Source: Osedax fenrisi (taxonomy: Eukaryota; Annelida; Polychaeta; Sabellida; Siboglinidae). From it: DNA of 64,000 bases. Of the stretch, positions 34,901-50,789 are shown piece by piece. Under the pieces are notes generated by a model. The model saw only the letters and a program-made list of their open reading frames with translations. It did no database searches and was not told the DNA's origin. The position numbers and the translations under genes were made by a program. The DNA is taken from NCBI GenBank assembly GCA_964019155.1, contig OZ025242.1, positions 85,900,533 to 85,964,532 on the forward strand, in the 5' to 3' direction. How positions within the stretch are numbered: the first letter of the stretch is position 1; every line of letters starts with the position of its first letter.

Positions 34901-37900
34901 TGTATGTTTTAAATGCTATAAGTATATATTTAGTGAGTAAAAGCTAATTTAGATTGCATGTAATTTAGTATAGCAATGAAAACATTGTTGTATACAAACA
35001 GAGCCGAACCTAAATCTATTTCAGTGATTTCGATACTACTGCTAGCAGCGGTTGGGGCTATAACTAAATTACGTTGCATGCATAGGGAGTGTTATATCTT
35101 TGCTTCGCAAAATCTTTGCTATTACTATTACTGTTACTATTACATTTACTAATATTATACTATTATACTATTACTATTACTCTTAATATTACTATTACTA
35201 TATAGTATATAATATTACTACTACTATTACAATTACTACTACTATTACTTTTACTATTACTATTATTAATACTATTACTATATATATTATTATACAATTA
35301 CTATTAATATTACTATTACTATTACTATTACTATTACTATTACTATTACTATTACTATTAATATTACTATTACTATTACTATTACTATTAATATTACTAT
35401 TACTATTAATATTACTATATATATTATTATATTATTACTATTATTATTACTATAACTATTAATATTACTATTACAATTACCATTACTATATATATATATT
35501 AGTATATTATTACTATTACTATTACTATAACTATTACTTTTACTATTACTATTACTATTACTATTACTATTACTATTACTATTACTATTACTATTTCCAT
35601 TACTATATATATTATTATATTATTAATATTACTATTACTATTACTATTACTATTACTATGAATATTAATATTACCATTAATATATATATATATATATATT
35701 AATATACTATTACTATTACTATTACTATTACTATTACTATTACTATTAATATTACGATTACTATTACTATTAATATTACTATTACTATTAATATTAATAT
35801 TACCATTACTATATATATATATTATTATACTATTACTATTACTATTACTATTACTATTACTATTACTATTATTATACTATTTATATTTCCATTACTATAT
35901 ATATTATTAAACTATTACTATTACTATTACTATTACTATTAATATTATCATTACTATATATATTATTATACTATTACTATTACTATTACTATTACTATTA
36001 CTATTACTATTACTATTACTATTACTATTACTATTACTATTACTATTACTATTACTATTTCCATTACTATATATATTATTATATTATTAATATTACTATT
36101 ACTATTACTATTACTTTTACTATTAATATTACTATTACTATTACTATTACTATTACTATTACTATTACTATTACTATTACTATTACTATTTCCATTACTA
36201 TATATATTATTATATTATTAATATTACTATTACTATTACTTTTACTATTACTATTACTATTAATATTAATATTAATATTACCATTACTATATATATTATT
36301 ATACTATTACTATTACTTTTACTATTACTATTACTATTATAATTACTATTACTATTATAATTACTATTACTTTTACTTTTACTATTATTATACTATTTCT
36401 ATTACTAGTACTATTAATATTACTATTACTATTACTATTACTATGCATATTAATATTACCATTAATATATATATATATATATATATTAATATACTATTAC
36501 TATTACTATTACTATTACTATTACTATTAATATTACCATTACTATATATATTATTATATTATTACTATTTATATTACTCTTGCTATTACTATTACTATTA
36601 TTATACTATTACTATTACTATTACTATTAATATTACCATTACTATATATATATATTATTATACTATTATTATTACGATTACTATCACTATTACTATTACT
36701 ATTACTTTTACTATTATTATTCTATTTCTATTACTATTAATATTACTATTACTATTACTATTACTATTACCATTAATATATATATTATTATATTATTACT
36801 ATTACTATTACTATTACTATTAATATTACGATTACTATATTTATTATTATATTATTACTATTACTATTACTATAATTATTACTTTTACTATTATTATACT
36901 CTTTCTATTACTATTACTATTACTATTACTATTAATATTAATATTACCATTACTATATATATTATTATACTATTACTATTACTATTACTATATGTATTAC
37001 TATTACTATTACTATCAATATTACAATTGTTATATATATATTATTATACTATTTCTATTACTATTACTATTACTATTACTATTTCCATTACTATATATAT
37101 TATTATATTATTACTATTACTATTACTATTACTTTTACTATTAATATTACGATTACTATATTTATTATTATATTATTACTATTACTATTACTATAATTAT
37201 TACTTTTACTATTATTATACTCTTTCTATTACTATTACTATTTCTATTACTAGTACTATTAATATTACTATTAATATTACTATTACTATTAATATTAATA
37301 TTACCATTACTATATATATATATTATTATACTATTACTATTACTATTACTATAAATATTACTCTTACTATCACTATTACTATTACTATTATATTTACTAT
37401 ATATATTATTCTATTATTACTATTACTATTACTATAAATATTACTCTTACTATCACTATTACTATTACTATTATATTTACTATATATATTATTCTATTAT
37501 TACTATTACTATTACTATAACTATTACTTTTACTATTATTATACTATTTCTATTACTATTACTATTACTATTAATATTAATATTAATATTACCATTACTA
37601 TATATATTATTATACTATTACTATTACTTTTACTATTATTATACTCTTTCTATTACTATTACTATTACTATTACTTTTAATATTACCATTACTATATATT
37701 TATTATACTATTACTATTACTATTACTATTACTATTACTATTACTATTACTATTACTATTACTATTAATATTACGATTACTATTACTTTTACTATTATTA
37801 TACTATTTCTATTACTATTACTATTACTATTACTATTACTATTACTATTACTATTAATATTACCATTACTATTATAATTACTATTACTATTAATTTTACT

Positions 37901-40787
37901 ATTACTATTATAATTACTATACTATTACTATTACTATTACTATTACTATTACTATTACTATTATAATTACTATTACTATTAATTTTACTATTACTATTAT
38001 AATTACTATACTATTACTATTACTATTAATATTACCATTACTATATATATTATTATATTATTACTATTTACATTACTATTTCTATTACTATTACTATTAA
38101 TATTACCATTACTATTACTATTACTATTACTATTACTATTACTATTACTATTACTATTACTATTACTATTACTTTTACTATTATTATTACTATTACTATT
38201 ACTATTACTATTACTATTACTATTACTAGTACTATTAATATTACTATTACTTTTACTTTTACTATTACTATTTTTATTACCAATACTATATATATTATTA
38301 TACTATTTCTATTACTATTACTATTACTATCAATATTACTATTACTATTACTATTACTATTACTATTACTATTACTATTACTATTACTATTACTATTACT
38401 ATTACTATTACTATTACTATTACTATTACTAGTACTATTACTATTACTATTACTATTAATATTATCATTACTATATATATTATTATACTATTACTATTAC
38501 TATTACTATTACTATTACTATTACTTTTACTATTATTATTACTATTACTATTACTATTACTATTACTATTACTATTACTAGTACTATTAATATTACTATT
38601 ACTTTTACTTTTACTATTACTATTTTTATTACCAATACTATATATATTATTATACTATTTCTATTACTATTACTATTACTATCAATATTACTATTACTAT
38701 TACTATTACTATTACTATTACTATTACTATTACTATTACTATTACTATTACTATTACTATTACTATTACTATTACTATTACTATTACTAGTACTATTACT
38801 ATTACTTTTACTTTTACTATTTTTATTACCAATACTATATATATTATTTTACTATTACTATTACTATTACCATTACTATATATATTATTATATTATTACT
38901 ATTACAATTATTATAACTATTACTTTTACTATTATTATACTCTTTCTATTACTATTACTATTACTAGTACTATTACTATTACTATTACTATTACTATTAC
39001 TATTACTATTACTATTACTATTAATATTATCATTACTATATATATTATTATACTATTACTATTACTATTACTATTACTATTACTATTACTATTACTATTA
39101 CTTTTACTTTTACTATTATTATACTATTTCTATTACTAGTACTATTAATATTACTATTACTTTTACTTTTACTATTACTATTTTTATTACCAATACTATA
39201 TATATTATTATACTATTTCTATTACTATTACTATTACTATCAATATTACTATTACTATTACTATTACTATTACTATTACTATTACTATTACTATTACTAT
39301 TACTATTACTATTACTATTACTAGTACTATTACTATTACTATTACTATTACTATTACTTTTACTTTTACTATTATTATACTATTTCTATTACTAGTACTA
39401 TTAATATTACTATTACTTTTACTTTTACTATTACTATTTTTATTACCAATACTATATATATTATTATACTATTTCTATTACTATTACTATTACTATCAAT
39501 ATTACTATTACTATTACTATTACTATTACTATTACTATTACTATTACTATTACTATTACTATTACTATTACTATTACTATTACTATTACTATTACTATTA
39601 CTAGTACTATTACTATTACTTTTACTTTTACTATTTTTATTACCAATACTATATATATTATTTTACTATTACTATTACTATTACCATTACTATATATATT
39701 ATTATATTATTACTATTACAATTATTATAACTATTACTTTTACTATTATTATACTCTTTCTATTACTATTACTATTACTAGTACTATTACTATTACTATT
39801 ACTATTACTATTACTATTACTATTACTATTACTATTAATATTATCATTACTATATATATTATTATACTATTACTATTACTATTACTATTACTATTACTAT
39901 TACTATTACTATTACTTTTACTTTTACTATTATTATACTATTTCTATTACTAGTACTATTAATATTACTATTACTTTTACTTTTACTATTACTATTTTTA
40001 TTACCAATACTATATATATTATTATACTATTTCTATTACTATTACTATTACTATCAATATTACTATTACTATTACTATTACTATTACTATTACTATTACT
40101 ATTACTATCAATATTACTATTACTATTACTATTACTATTACTATTACTATTACTATTACTATTACTATTACTATTACTATTACTATTACTAGTACTATTA
40201 CTATTACTATTACTATTACTATTACTATTACTATTACTATTACTATTACTATTAATATTACCATTACTATATATATATTATTATACTATTACCATTACTA
40301 TTACTATTACTCTTACTATTACTATTACTTTTACTTTTACTATTTTTATTACCAATACTATATATATTATTATACTATTTCTATTACTATTACTATTACT
40401 ATCAATATTACTATTACTATTACTATTACTATTACTATTACTATTACTATTACTATCAATATTACTATTACTATTACTATTACTATTACTATTACTATTA
40501 CTATTACTATTACTATTACTATTACTAGTACTATTACTATTACTATTACTATTACTATTACTATTACTATTTCTATTACTATTACAATACTATTACCATT
40601 ACTATATATATTATTATATTATTACTATTACAATTATTATAACTATTACTTTTACTATTATTATACTCTTTCTATTACTATTACTATTACTATTACTATT
40701 ACTTTTACTATTACTATTACTATTTGTATTACCAATACTATATATTACTATAATACTATAATACTATATATTACTATATTACTATAA
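30132..40787. repeat. Giant (ATTACT)n-like array, about 10.6 kb
   Basis: Imperfect hexanucleotide ATTACT/ATTAAT repeats punctuated by recurring cassettes such as ACCATTACTATATATATTAT and CTTTTACTATTATTATACT. Larger blocks are duplicated: 38650-38832 equals 39464-39646 (814-bp shift), and 31640-32100 resembles 36240-36700. Broken by the MITE at 34665-35118. All ORFs here are Ile/Thr/Tyr or Val/Ile repeats without coding value. The length in the assembly may be unreliable. Confidence 0.95.
34665..35118. mobile_element. MITE (family M1) inside the ATTACT array
   Basis: Left end CAAAGATTTTCCGAAGGAAA continues to GATATAACACT. The right end (35088-35118) is its inverted complement with a few mismatches. 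The 454-bp non-repetitive interior contains GTGCCACCTATAGCG. Microsatellite TATTAC flanks both sides. The termini match the MITE at 798-1284. Confidence 0.8.
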
Positions 40788-41699
<912 letters not shown>

Positions 41700-41877
41700 A
41701 TATTAATATCACTCTTATACTCTAGTATGTTAATATTACCGCACTAATAATATTACCTACCACTTTATCTTATTCTGTATAACTAATATAATACCACGAT
41801 ATACTGCAATATAGCATGTATTAAGTTACTATAGTTATATGACGTAACACATTAACTAATTGCATTGTTTTCACTAG

Positions 41878-41989
41878 ATTATGAAGCGAATTATTTCTCG
41901 AACGTATGCACGATGCTGGTAACTGTACCAAAGTGCAATACCAGCTTCAATAGTGAAGGGCTCGCGTTGACCGACTCCTACGTTCTTTG
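41878..41989 (+). CDS. Probable kelch-domain exon K8
   Basis: The acceptor is TTTTCACTAG before 41878 and the donor is TG|GTAGAT after 41989 (phase 1 in, phase 2 out). It reads NYFSNVCTMLVTVPKCNTSF and NSEGLALTDSYVL, which resembles the W--M...P...F...L..YVL part of a kelch blade. The other two frames have stops. Its out-phase equals the in-phase of K1. It may be the last exon of one module, or the exon just before K1 of the next unit. GC-richer than its surroundings. Confidence 0.6.
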
Positions 41990-42210
41990 GTAGATCTAAC
42001 AACTATTTATGGTATGTACAAGCGCTAGATATTCGTTTATATATTAATATGTTTATGTATATATATATATATATATAATCAGAGTAATAATAATCAGAAT
42101 TTAGGCATTAGCCTGGATGAACGAAAAATCAGAGCTTATCAACTCGTTCACCCCATGGAATTATGAGGGGAAAATCAGATATAAAATTAAAATAATATTA
42201 AATAAACTAT

Positions 42211-42245
<35 letters not shown>

Positions 42246-42564
42246 CAGTTATTATGTATATGTTTAAGATACATTATTATATCATTGTGCAATTGGTATA
42301 TTTTAATATTAAAATATTAGAAACAACTTTATTTTTGTTTACCGTTGAAATGGTATGTATGCATTCGCTAATAGCTCATTCAGTTTCTATATAGTACAAT
42401 ATATATTGAAATTCTTTTATATTTGAATAATTATCTTTATAATAATATATAATTTATGTATAATCAAATCTAAATAATGTATAATTTATTATTATTCAAA
42501 TTGTTAATTGACTCTATAAAATGTAAATATTTAGATAGATTTATATCACTCTGTGTACATACAG

Positions 42565-42615
<51 letters not shown>

Positions 42616-43078
42616 ATATATATTGCTTACATTTTAAAATTTGAATCATATTAAATTATAAACAATATTTGCCTAATAAATCAGTTTGTTATCAGCATTT
42701 TTATATTACATAAGACATTTTAAATATTATATAATTATATTGTCTCTAAATATGTGTGGCATTATTTATTATATATCACAATTCAAATAAATAACTAATT
42801 CTTCTAACCAGATGAATGAGAATACATTCCGGTCACATGTATCAAAGTCAAAGTCACGTGATAAACAGGGCGTATCGTAATGATGATACAGCGAGTCAGA
42901 CTTGTAAACAATCTCCCAACATTAAAAGAGAAATTAATATCAGATTGAATTTGATTGAAAATAAATATCTCTGTTCATTCGTTAACGATGTATTCACAAT
43001 AACTAACAACATATACACTCCCTCTCACTGTTCTTGTTATCATACCATCATAGTAAATGTTACCGTATTAAAGTATCG

Positions 43079-43118
<40 letters not shown>

Positions 43119-43121
43119 TTT
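41990..43121. other. Non-coding DNA across the unit 1/unit 2 junction
   Basis: AT-rich, with (TA)n at 42058-42076, 42217-42242 and 42567-42607. From 42331 it repeats base 1. No sequence feature marks position 42331 itself, consistent with the match simply starting at the window edge. Confidence 0.7.
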
Positions 43122-43608
43122 CAAAGGAAAGATATTGCACTTGTGTATATTTGTGTCACCTAATAATTCGATATTGCCATCTAGCGGTATTATTCAGATA
43201 ATAAGACATTTCTATATTTATTGTAATAGTAAATAATAAATTATATACAATATACATGTATATTGTATTATAATATGTATTTACATGATTTTAAAATGAT
43301 AATATAATTATATAACAATAGAATACACTGATTAGTTATATTTAATATAAATAAATAACATAAATGATAAATATATTGTTATAAATCTAATATTAAAAAA
43401 AACTACATGTATTGTATTATATTGTAATGATTTTAAATGTATGTATATAATTAGAAAACAAGAAATTTAAATAAAAATATCACATTATTTAACATTCCAT
43501 ATACTATTTCGCCATCTAGTGTTAATATTGTTTTTTCATTTTAAATTTACATTTAGAGGTACTAGAGATAGATAGGGAGTGCAATATCTTTCCTTTGGAA
43601 AATCTTTG
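43122..43608. mobile_element. MITE-like element M1, unit 2 copy
   Basis: Counterpart of 798-1284 with the same partly inverted ends and a few substitutions. Confidence 0.6.
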
Positions 43609-43910
43609 CCTACCTGATCATATTGAATGAATGATAACATATATTTCGTATACGATTATGAACAATTGATAAATGTTGCAACTTTCACAACCTACCATTT
43701 ACTTACTTATCGATGTTCCTAAAGATTCAGTCCGTGTCCGATTACTATTTTCAATTAGTGGCCATCCCTTATCTCCCATATACCGCAATATTCGAACATT
43801 CATCATCACTTATATACTAGCGCTATATAAATATGTATATGACCCTCACACATAATACCGAATATTCAATTAGATAATAACACACACACATATATACACA
43901 TATATATATA

Positions 43911-43944
<34 letters not shown>

Positions 43945-43961
43945 TGTATATATATATACTG

Positions 43962-43992
<31 letters not shown>

Positions 43993-44071
43993 ATATATAT
44001 GTGTGTGTTATTATCTAATTGACTATTCGGTGATATGTGCGAGGGTCATATACAATAGGGTCATATATATA

Positions 44072-44111
<40 letters not shown>

Positions 44112-44509
44112 GACTATCTTCTCTCTTACATTCTATAAACTGTTAGTGTACTATCACTAATAATCGTATATTGTTGATAATCTAAAATAGTAGCACAGCC
44201 GATGTTCATCATTCTGCTTAGTTAATCCCTCTCTCCCCTCTCCTCTCTCCCCTATCCCCGGTCCCATCTGCCCTCTCCCCTCTGCCCTCTGCCCTGGTTA
44301 TCATTGTAGTATACGTTATAGCCTATATGCACTGCACGTCGTGTACGCAGGCACAAACATGTGTTACGTAATCATTTGTAAAGCTTAAACTAGACTTCAA
44401 TATATCCTACATAATAAACTATTATTATTTCTTTAATTGATATGTCTTTTAACAAAGTATATCCGATATTCAAATATTAGCTTTAATATATAACTTACTT
44501 TAGTCGAGT
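43609..44509. other. AT-rich non-coding DNA, unit 2
   Basis: Counterpart of 1285-2189; it includes the hairpin at 43837-44050 and the CT-rich tract near 44228-44292. No gene. Confidence 0.6.
43837..44050. repeat. Long inverted repeat / hairpin, unit 2 copy
   Basis: Counterpart of 1513-1727. The TA core has been rearranged, and the left arm carries CACATAATACC in place of CACATATCACC, so arm pairing is now slightly worse. Confidence 0.75.
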
Positions 44510-45430
44510 TCTCACGCGAACAGATCTTTCGATTGCATTCCATCTTTTTCTATCCCTTATCAGTGTTCTTAATTAGTTATCTTCTTCGTAGTCGCAGTCG
44601 TAAGATGTCTACGAATGTGTAGGATTGTCTTCCTCTGTTTCATTGGCTTCCATAATATTAAGTTGTACGCTAATCTATGTACCTTACGCGGTGACCTGTT
44701 AGTCGCAATCTTCGTTGTCTTATCACCTCCTGAGATCTGTTGGCTGTTTTCTGGATGTCGTCTCCCCGGTCGTTGTATTGTTTCGAGTCCGGATTCTGCT
44801 TCTCGTCCTTCGATGGCATAAGCCGGTGTGATCACAAAGAGGAAAGGCGTCACCTAGTGTGCCACCTCGCAAGAATCCCTTTGTTATTTCCCTTTGTTCG
44901 GTCTCTCCGTCCGGTGTTATAAATGTAGCGTAAGTGTATCTATACTTCATGGCCATATCCGTATGATTCTAGTATATAAAGAATTAGTTCTCTGTTGATA
45001 CTGTCGAACGCCTATAGGCGTAAGTATACATATACTTAAAACGACATAAATCATAAAATCGTTAAGATTGTGACACTCCTTCGATTACGCATCTGAGAGC
45101 TAATATGTGTGAGATATAACTATAGTATATCTTCCATGTCTGAATCCATTCTGATTGGGACGTAGTATACGATTTATGTATGATTGAATTCGAATTATTA
45201 TCATTGTATTCGTCATTTTAGCTGCTATTACCGATGGTGATATGTCTCTGTAGTTCCCTGATTCTTCAAGATTACCGGATTTGGGAAATGGAGCATATTA
45301 AATGTTAGCCATTGCGATGGTATTTCAAGACGTGTGAGTATCTCGTTAGAGAACTCGAGAATGTTATTGTCTATCATGCGGGCTTAATGCGCATTACCAT
45401 TAGTGATAGGAGGTTGCAACATATTATCAC
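44510..45430 (-). pseudogene. RTE-like RT fragment, unit 2 copy
   Basis: Counterpart of 2190-3110, with the same frameshifts and deletion, hence inherited dead at the duplication. A few bases differ (a 4-bp GTTA loss near 44599). Confidence 0.85.
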
Positions 45431-45781
45431 GTTGTGCAAGTAACCCACTACTACTATATATATAACTTACTATATATCGGGCGACAGCATAGAAAAGATA
45501 TTGATCTTTATCTGAAGCCCTTTAGAGGAAATAACAATATAAGTAATGTAAATACTTCATACGAAAAAAATGTACAACTTTCTTCTAATAAATATTATTA
45601 TCATTATATACTAACTCATTACCGACAGTTTACATATTACACTTGAGTTACAACAAACTACCTCACACTATCAGCTTAACCATTACCATAATGTAAAGCA
45701 TGTTGGCAATTGGTTGACAACTATAATCATGTACTAGTACAGAGTAATCATGTACTACTACTACTACTACTACTACTTACT

Positions 45782-46368
45782 TTATCATTGAACTTTTCAA
45801 AGATCTAGACCTTGACATTCTATGCATCACTGAAACGTGGCTATCCACGAAAGTTTTCCTAAATGAATTTTTATCATATATTCATATATCCCCTGCTACT
45901 ATTCTATCCTATAAGATTGCCAAGTCGATTGCAATCATTATTTTAAAGTCAAATCAATGTTATCAGGCTTTCATATCAAACCTATGCAATACCAGAAACA
46001 ATCTACGATACTCTAATCTTTATTTTCGTAAAGAGCGCACCTATTCCGAAATGACACGTGGTAGAATAATCTATCACGCTTATAAAGAACATCTAATTCC
46101 ATCAAATGTAAAATGTACATTTAATAACAAAACGAATATATTTGAATTAAGACCAACTCTAAATAACTCAATAAAGATCGATTGGAACTCAGAAGCAATA
46201 CACATATCCGAACTACACTTTAACAAATGGAAACTATCCTACGAACATTATCTTAAGACTCCAAACCCACACCATACACCTTCATTACCACCAACATTAC
46301 CACCAACACCACCACCACTCCATAACACGCCCACCACATCCACTTCCACACTAAATACCTCTACATGA
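45782..46368 (+). pseudogene. ORF1 C-terminal part of element A, unit 2
   Basis: Same structure as 3476-4063. The frame ends at TGA 46366-46368, again in frame with the endonuclease and followed by CTG. Confidence 0.75.
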
Positions 46369-48318
46369 CTGTCCGATGATATTAGCCTGTATCACACTTC
46401 CGATGATCACAATAACATATCAACACACTGCCCTCCAATAAACTCATCCAACTCTACGACATATTCCACCTATAAACTTTTAAAGACCTCATCCCATAAA
46501 TCCGCATTAAAAGCTGCTAATACTTTTATCAATAATACTAATACCACCACAACAAATATTCCTCACCTCAAATCCGCCACTCTTAATGTACACTCGATTA
46601 GAAACAAGGTCGATATTATCATTGAACATTTCAAAGATCTAGACCTTGACATGCTATGCATCACTGAAACGTGGCTATCCACAAACGACACACCCATCAT
46701 TGCATCACTGAATAATGATATACACCATTTTGTGCACCTCCCTCGTGCTGGCACCAACTATGGCGGTGGGATCGGTATTCTTTATAACAATAATATTAAA
46801 ATGACCAACAATAAAGATCTAGAACAATTACACTCTGAAGCATTTTCATGTACATTCCATCCCATCTACTCACATTCATTCACTCTTATTACAATATATA
46901 GGCCCCCACATCATTCCATTCCTAAATTTATTGTAGAACTGAATAATATATTAAATACCACAAACATGCATACAACAATTCTAGGTGACTTCAATATACC
47001 TATATCCAATAATGCACATTTCTCCAAACTACTTAACAATACTATAGAATCCCACAACTGTATCCAACATGTCAACAAACCAACACACTCAACTGGAAAC
47101 ATCCTCGACTTAATAATAACCCACGACACGAACACCTCCATCACAGACATTACTGTTAACCGACTCATAACCGACCATCATATAGTCACTTTTTCAATAC
47201 ACACTCCTAAACACAAACGACAACCTACAACCATACATTACAGACAAATCAAAAGCATAAACACCACTAACTTCATCGACGACCTTAACAAACTACTAAA
47301 TATTTCCTCTGACCCCACTGACATCACAAATTTCGATATGCTTATCACAAAAACAATGGACAAACATGCACCCCTGATCACCAAAACAATCACTAAACGC
47401 AACAACATTAAATGGTTCAGCCCCAAACTTTCCACAACTAAACGCAAGCTGAGAGCCGCAGAAAAAATATGGAGAAGATCTAAAAGTAATGATGACCTGC
47501 TTCTTTTTAAACAGCAATCTACAATATATAGACATATGATCATAAGAGCTAAACAAGACTATTATATTGACACGATTAAGGCTGCTGGGAATAATACTAA
47601 AAAACTCTTTGAGATATCGTACTCATTACTCGGCCGTGCTACAACTCGCATTCTCCCAGACATTCCATTACAATCAATGCCTATACATTTCGACACCTAC
47701 TTCAATAACAAGATAACTAACATAATCAATTCCCTTCCATCTCTAACGCTACCACAGATAACAATCTCCATATATAAATTTAACACTTTTAACACCCCAA
47801 CTTTGACTACTATCGACTCGCTCCTACAGGCTGTCAAATCTGCATGCAAACTTGATCCAATACCAACTCCATTACTGCATATACAATCTACCCGACTTAC
47901 ACCCCACTATAAAACTATAATCGATAGATCCCTTACATCAGGTATCGTTCCTACCTCAATGAAACTGGCACTCGTCACTCCCATCATAAAAAACCCATCA
48001 CTAGAAAAATCCACTCTTTCCAATTACCGCCCGATATCTAACCTGTCATATATATCTAAAACACTAGAAAGAGTAGTCTGCTCTCAACTCAATACTTACC
48101 TAAACGCTAATAATATACTTAATAAATATCAGAGTGCCTATACGATTTATAAAATCACAGAAACAGCACTAACACAAATACTTGACAAAATACGACTCTT
48201 CCCTACTCAACATCCCTCAATCATAGTTCTTCTCGACTTATCTGCTGCTTTCGACACAATTGAGCATACTATACTGTTACATCGCCTCGAAAGCATCGGA
48301 CTAAGTGTTTTCCCATAA
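46369..48318 (+). pseudogene. ORF2 of element A, endonuclease plus partial RT, unit 2
   Basis: Open for 649 codons after the ORF1 TGA. Endonuclease motifs match unit 1. RT blocks follow: LDPIPTPLL, TLSNYRPISNLSYISKTLER and IVLLDLSAAFDTIEHT (about 48221-48270). The frame then runs to TAA at 48316-48318, where the palm core with YADD has been deleted. The first ATG (46651) lies after the catalytic-Asn motif, so initiation there would not give a whole endonuclease. Confidence 0.87.
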
Positions 48319-49030
48319 AACACAAGCAATACTAATCAATACCACAAAAACCATACCAATCGTCCCACTCATTCAGATAAACAACCACGACATAAAATAC
48401 TCCCCCTGCGTAAAAAATCTCGGAATCACAATTGACCAAACATTGAATTTCATCCAATATACAATTGATTTATCCAAATCTATTAACCGAACACTACATA
48501 CAACCAGACTAATAATACCATCTATAACCACAGAACTATCAAAATTACTAGCAACATCCCTCATACTTCCACGACTTGACTACTGTAACTCTATACTTCA
48601 TAGAATCCCAAAAAAACTCACTAATACCACTCAACCGATTACTGAATTCCACTGCACGAACTGTCTACAGAATCCCCAAATACTCCAGGAATCACATAAC
48701 TCCATACCTAAAATCTCTTCACTGGCTTCCCATCACACAACGAATCCAATACAAAACCTTACTGATATCCCACCAAGTCATTCATCACAATCACCCCGAC
48801 TACCTTACTGATATACTAATATAAAATAACACATCTAGACTACAACGTAAAATCAATAAATACAAATTACTTATATATAATCTAAAACACATATCACACA
48901 AACAAGAAACAGCATTCTCAATATCTGCCCCAAAATTATGGAATAACACCCCTTACAAAATAAGAGAAATCACTTCAACCCCACTCTTTAAACGTAAATT
49001 AAAAACACACCTGTTCGAAATCGCGTATAA
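48319..49030 (+). pseudogene. C-terminal RT remnant of element A, unit 2
   Basis: Counterpart of 5640-6340: NNHDIKYSPCVKNLG, LDYCNSILHRIP and SLHWLPITQRIQYKTLL, now split over two frames by an extra A near 48612 (AAAAAACTC). Confidence 0.8.
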
Positions 49031-49109
49031 ATAACTCCGAAAACACGGCCGAAAACTCACACGATGTTGATGGCAGTGTATAAACCATTAGGTTACAAGG
49101 TTACAAGGT

Positions 49110-49110
<1 letters not shown>

Positions 49111-49171
<61 letters not shown>
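49111..49171. repeat. (ACT)n microsatellite, unit 2
   Basis: 61 bp of pure ACT directly after the element A tail. Shorter and purer than the unit 1 run. Confidence 0.9.
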
Positions 49172-49172
<1 letters not shown>

Positions 49173-49914
49173 AGTTTTCAAGCACATATCACTACTTCAG
49201 TGATTAAGTACTAAGTACAGCATACATTAGAATGATAACTAAATAATTAAACAAATTCTTCTAATCTCATGTATTATTTATAGATCGCGGCGAGGAGCGT
49301 GTGAAACACGTGACTTGATTTAACCAATGAGAAGACCGACGATACTAGCGCTTAATATTATCTTGGAATTTCGGACTCTATTATTGATATAAATTAGCAT
49401 TACTTCTGTTAACAGATTATATAGAAATATCTTATAAGTTAATACAGTACAGGTAAGTCAAACATTTATTTTAATATTGAAATAGAGGATCATTATTCAA
49501 TTGTAAATTAAATACTATGTATATATATATATAATTATACATTTATAATGCCTTATTAAAAACATATTATAATGATCTTAATGAACGCAACCATAGGTTA
49601 AATAATAGTGGTTATATAATGAGATAAGTATATATATATATATAGTTATTATACTACTATAGTTATTATACTACTATAGTATACTGAAGTATCGCCTAAC
49701 ACGAGATGCTGAATATAGAGGGAGCCGGGCATATATCGCTGTAGGCTATATATCAATACGGACTATAGTCCGGTACACATATATCGGTGGAGTATAGATC
49801 ACGGGTGATGAACACGGGTATTGTAACGGGTATTGTAACGGGTATTGTAACGTGTAAGTAGTACATGCGATTGTAGAAAGTGAAATATTAAACTAGAGAT
49901 AATATATATATATA

Positions 49915-49966
<52 letters not shown>

Positions 49967-50742
49967 AGTAGGGTACATCGTTACAATCAGTATCGAATCT
50001 AGAACCTATATTTGGTCAGACTAAACAATCCTACCAACGTTTAGTTAAGAGTGATGGGCTGGTGTCAGAGTGTCAGAGTGTCACCGTTATAGTTTCACTA
50101 GTGTACTAGACACTAGCCCTACATACTATGCAGTACATAGAAACATAATTATTATACAGGAATCATATTACATTATATTATGATTTTAGTATGAGCATAT
50201 CGAAAGCGTTGATGCAAAAGTGAGTTTTTGCATTGATTTATATATAGCATTCAAATAACAAATAATAACTCGTGGACCATAATGCAATACGATACAATCA
50301 TTTAGGCACGCGTTATCAGAAGGAATGTCCTTTCTATTATCTATTTAATATTATATCTCATTTATTATTATACTATTATCAAAGACTATTATATTTATTA
50401 ATATTATAGGGTATAAAATGTATACTATAAATGTAAGCTATACTTGTATCATACAAGTTGTATGCGTTTACGTATACGTAAATGCATACAAGTATAGCTT
50501 ACATTTATAGTATACATTTTATACCCTATAGGGTGTTCCTATAGATGTTCCTATATATACCCTATAGGGTATGTATATATACCATATATAAAGCATACAT
50601 TTATAGCTGACACACCCATTCATAGTATAATAATTATTATGGTTCCTAATAAGAATAATAATTATAATAATGATAAGGTAAATAAACTCATATAATAGTA
50701 TAATGAAGTTTCACGAAGTTCCTATATACATATACATATATA

Positions 50743-50789
<47 letters not shown>

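Larger units (their letters stand above)
45780..49110 (+). mobile_element. CR1-like element A, unit 2 copy
   Basis: Counterpart of 3476-6420. It keeps 379 bp lost from unit 1, so endonuclease and the front half of the RT are in one frame. It also carries the head duplication of an endonuclease segment, the missing YADD region and the GGTTACAAGG 3' tail. It is followed by 61 bp of (ACT)n to 49171. Confidence 0.87.

Noticed and set aside
36443..37437. Hydrophobic Ile/Leu/Tyr/Thr ORFs that could look like membrane proteins
   Set aside because: They are translations of the ATTACT array and have no codon bias or non-repeat content.
42117..42320. 67-aa ORF before the unit boundary
   Set aside because: Mostly AT-rich and (TA)n sequence, no motif, no splice context.
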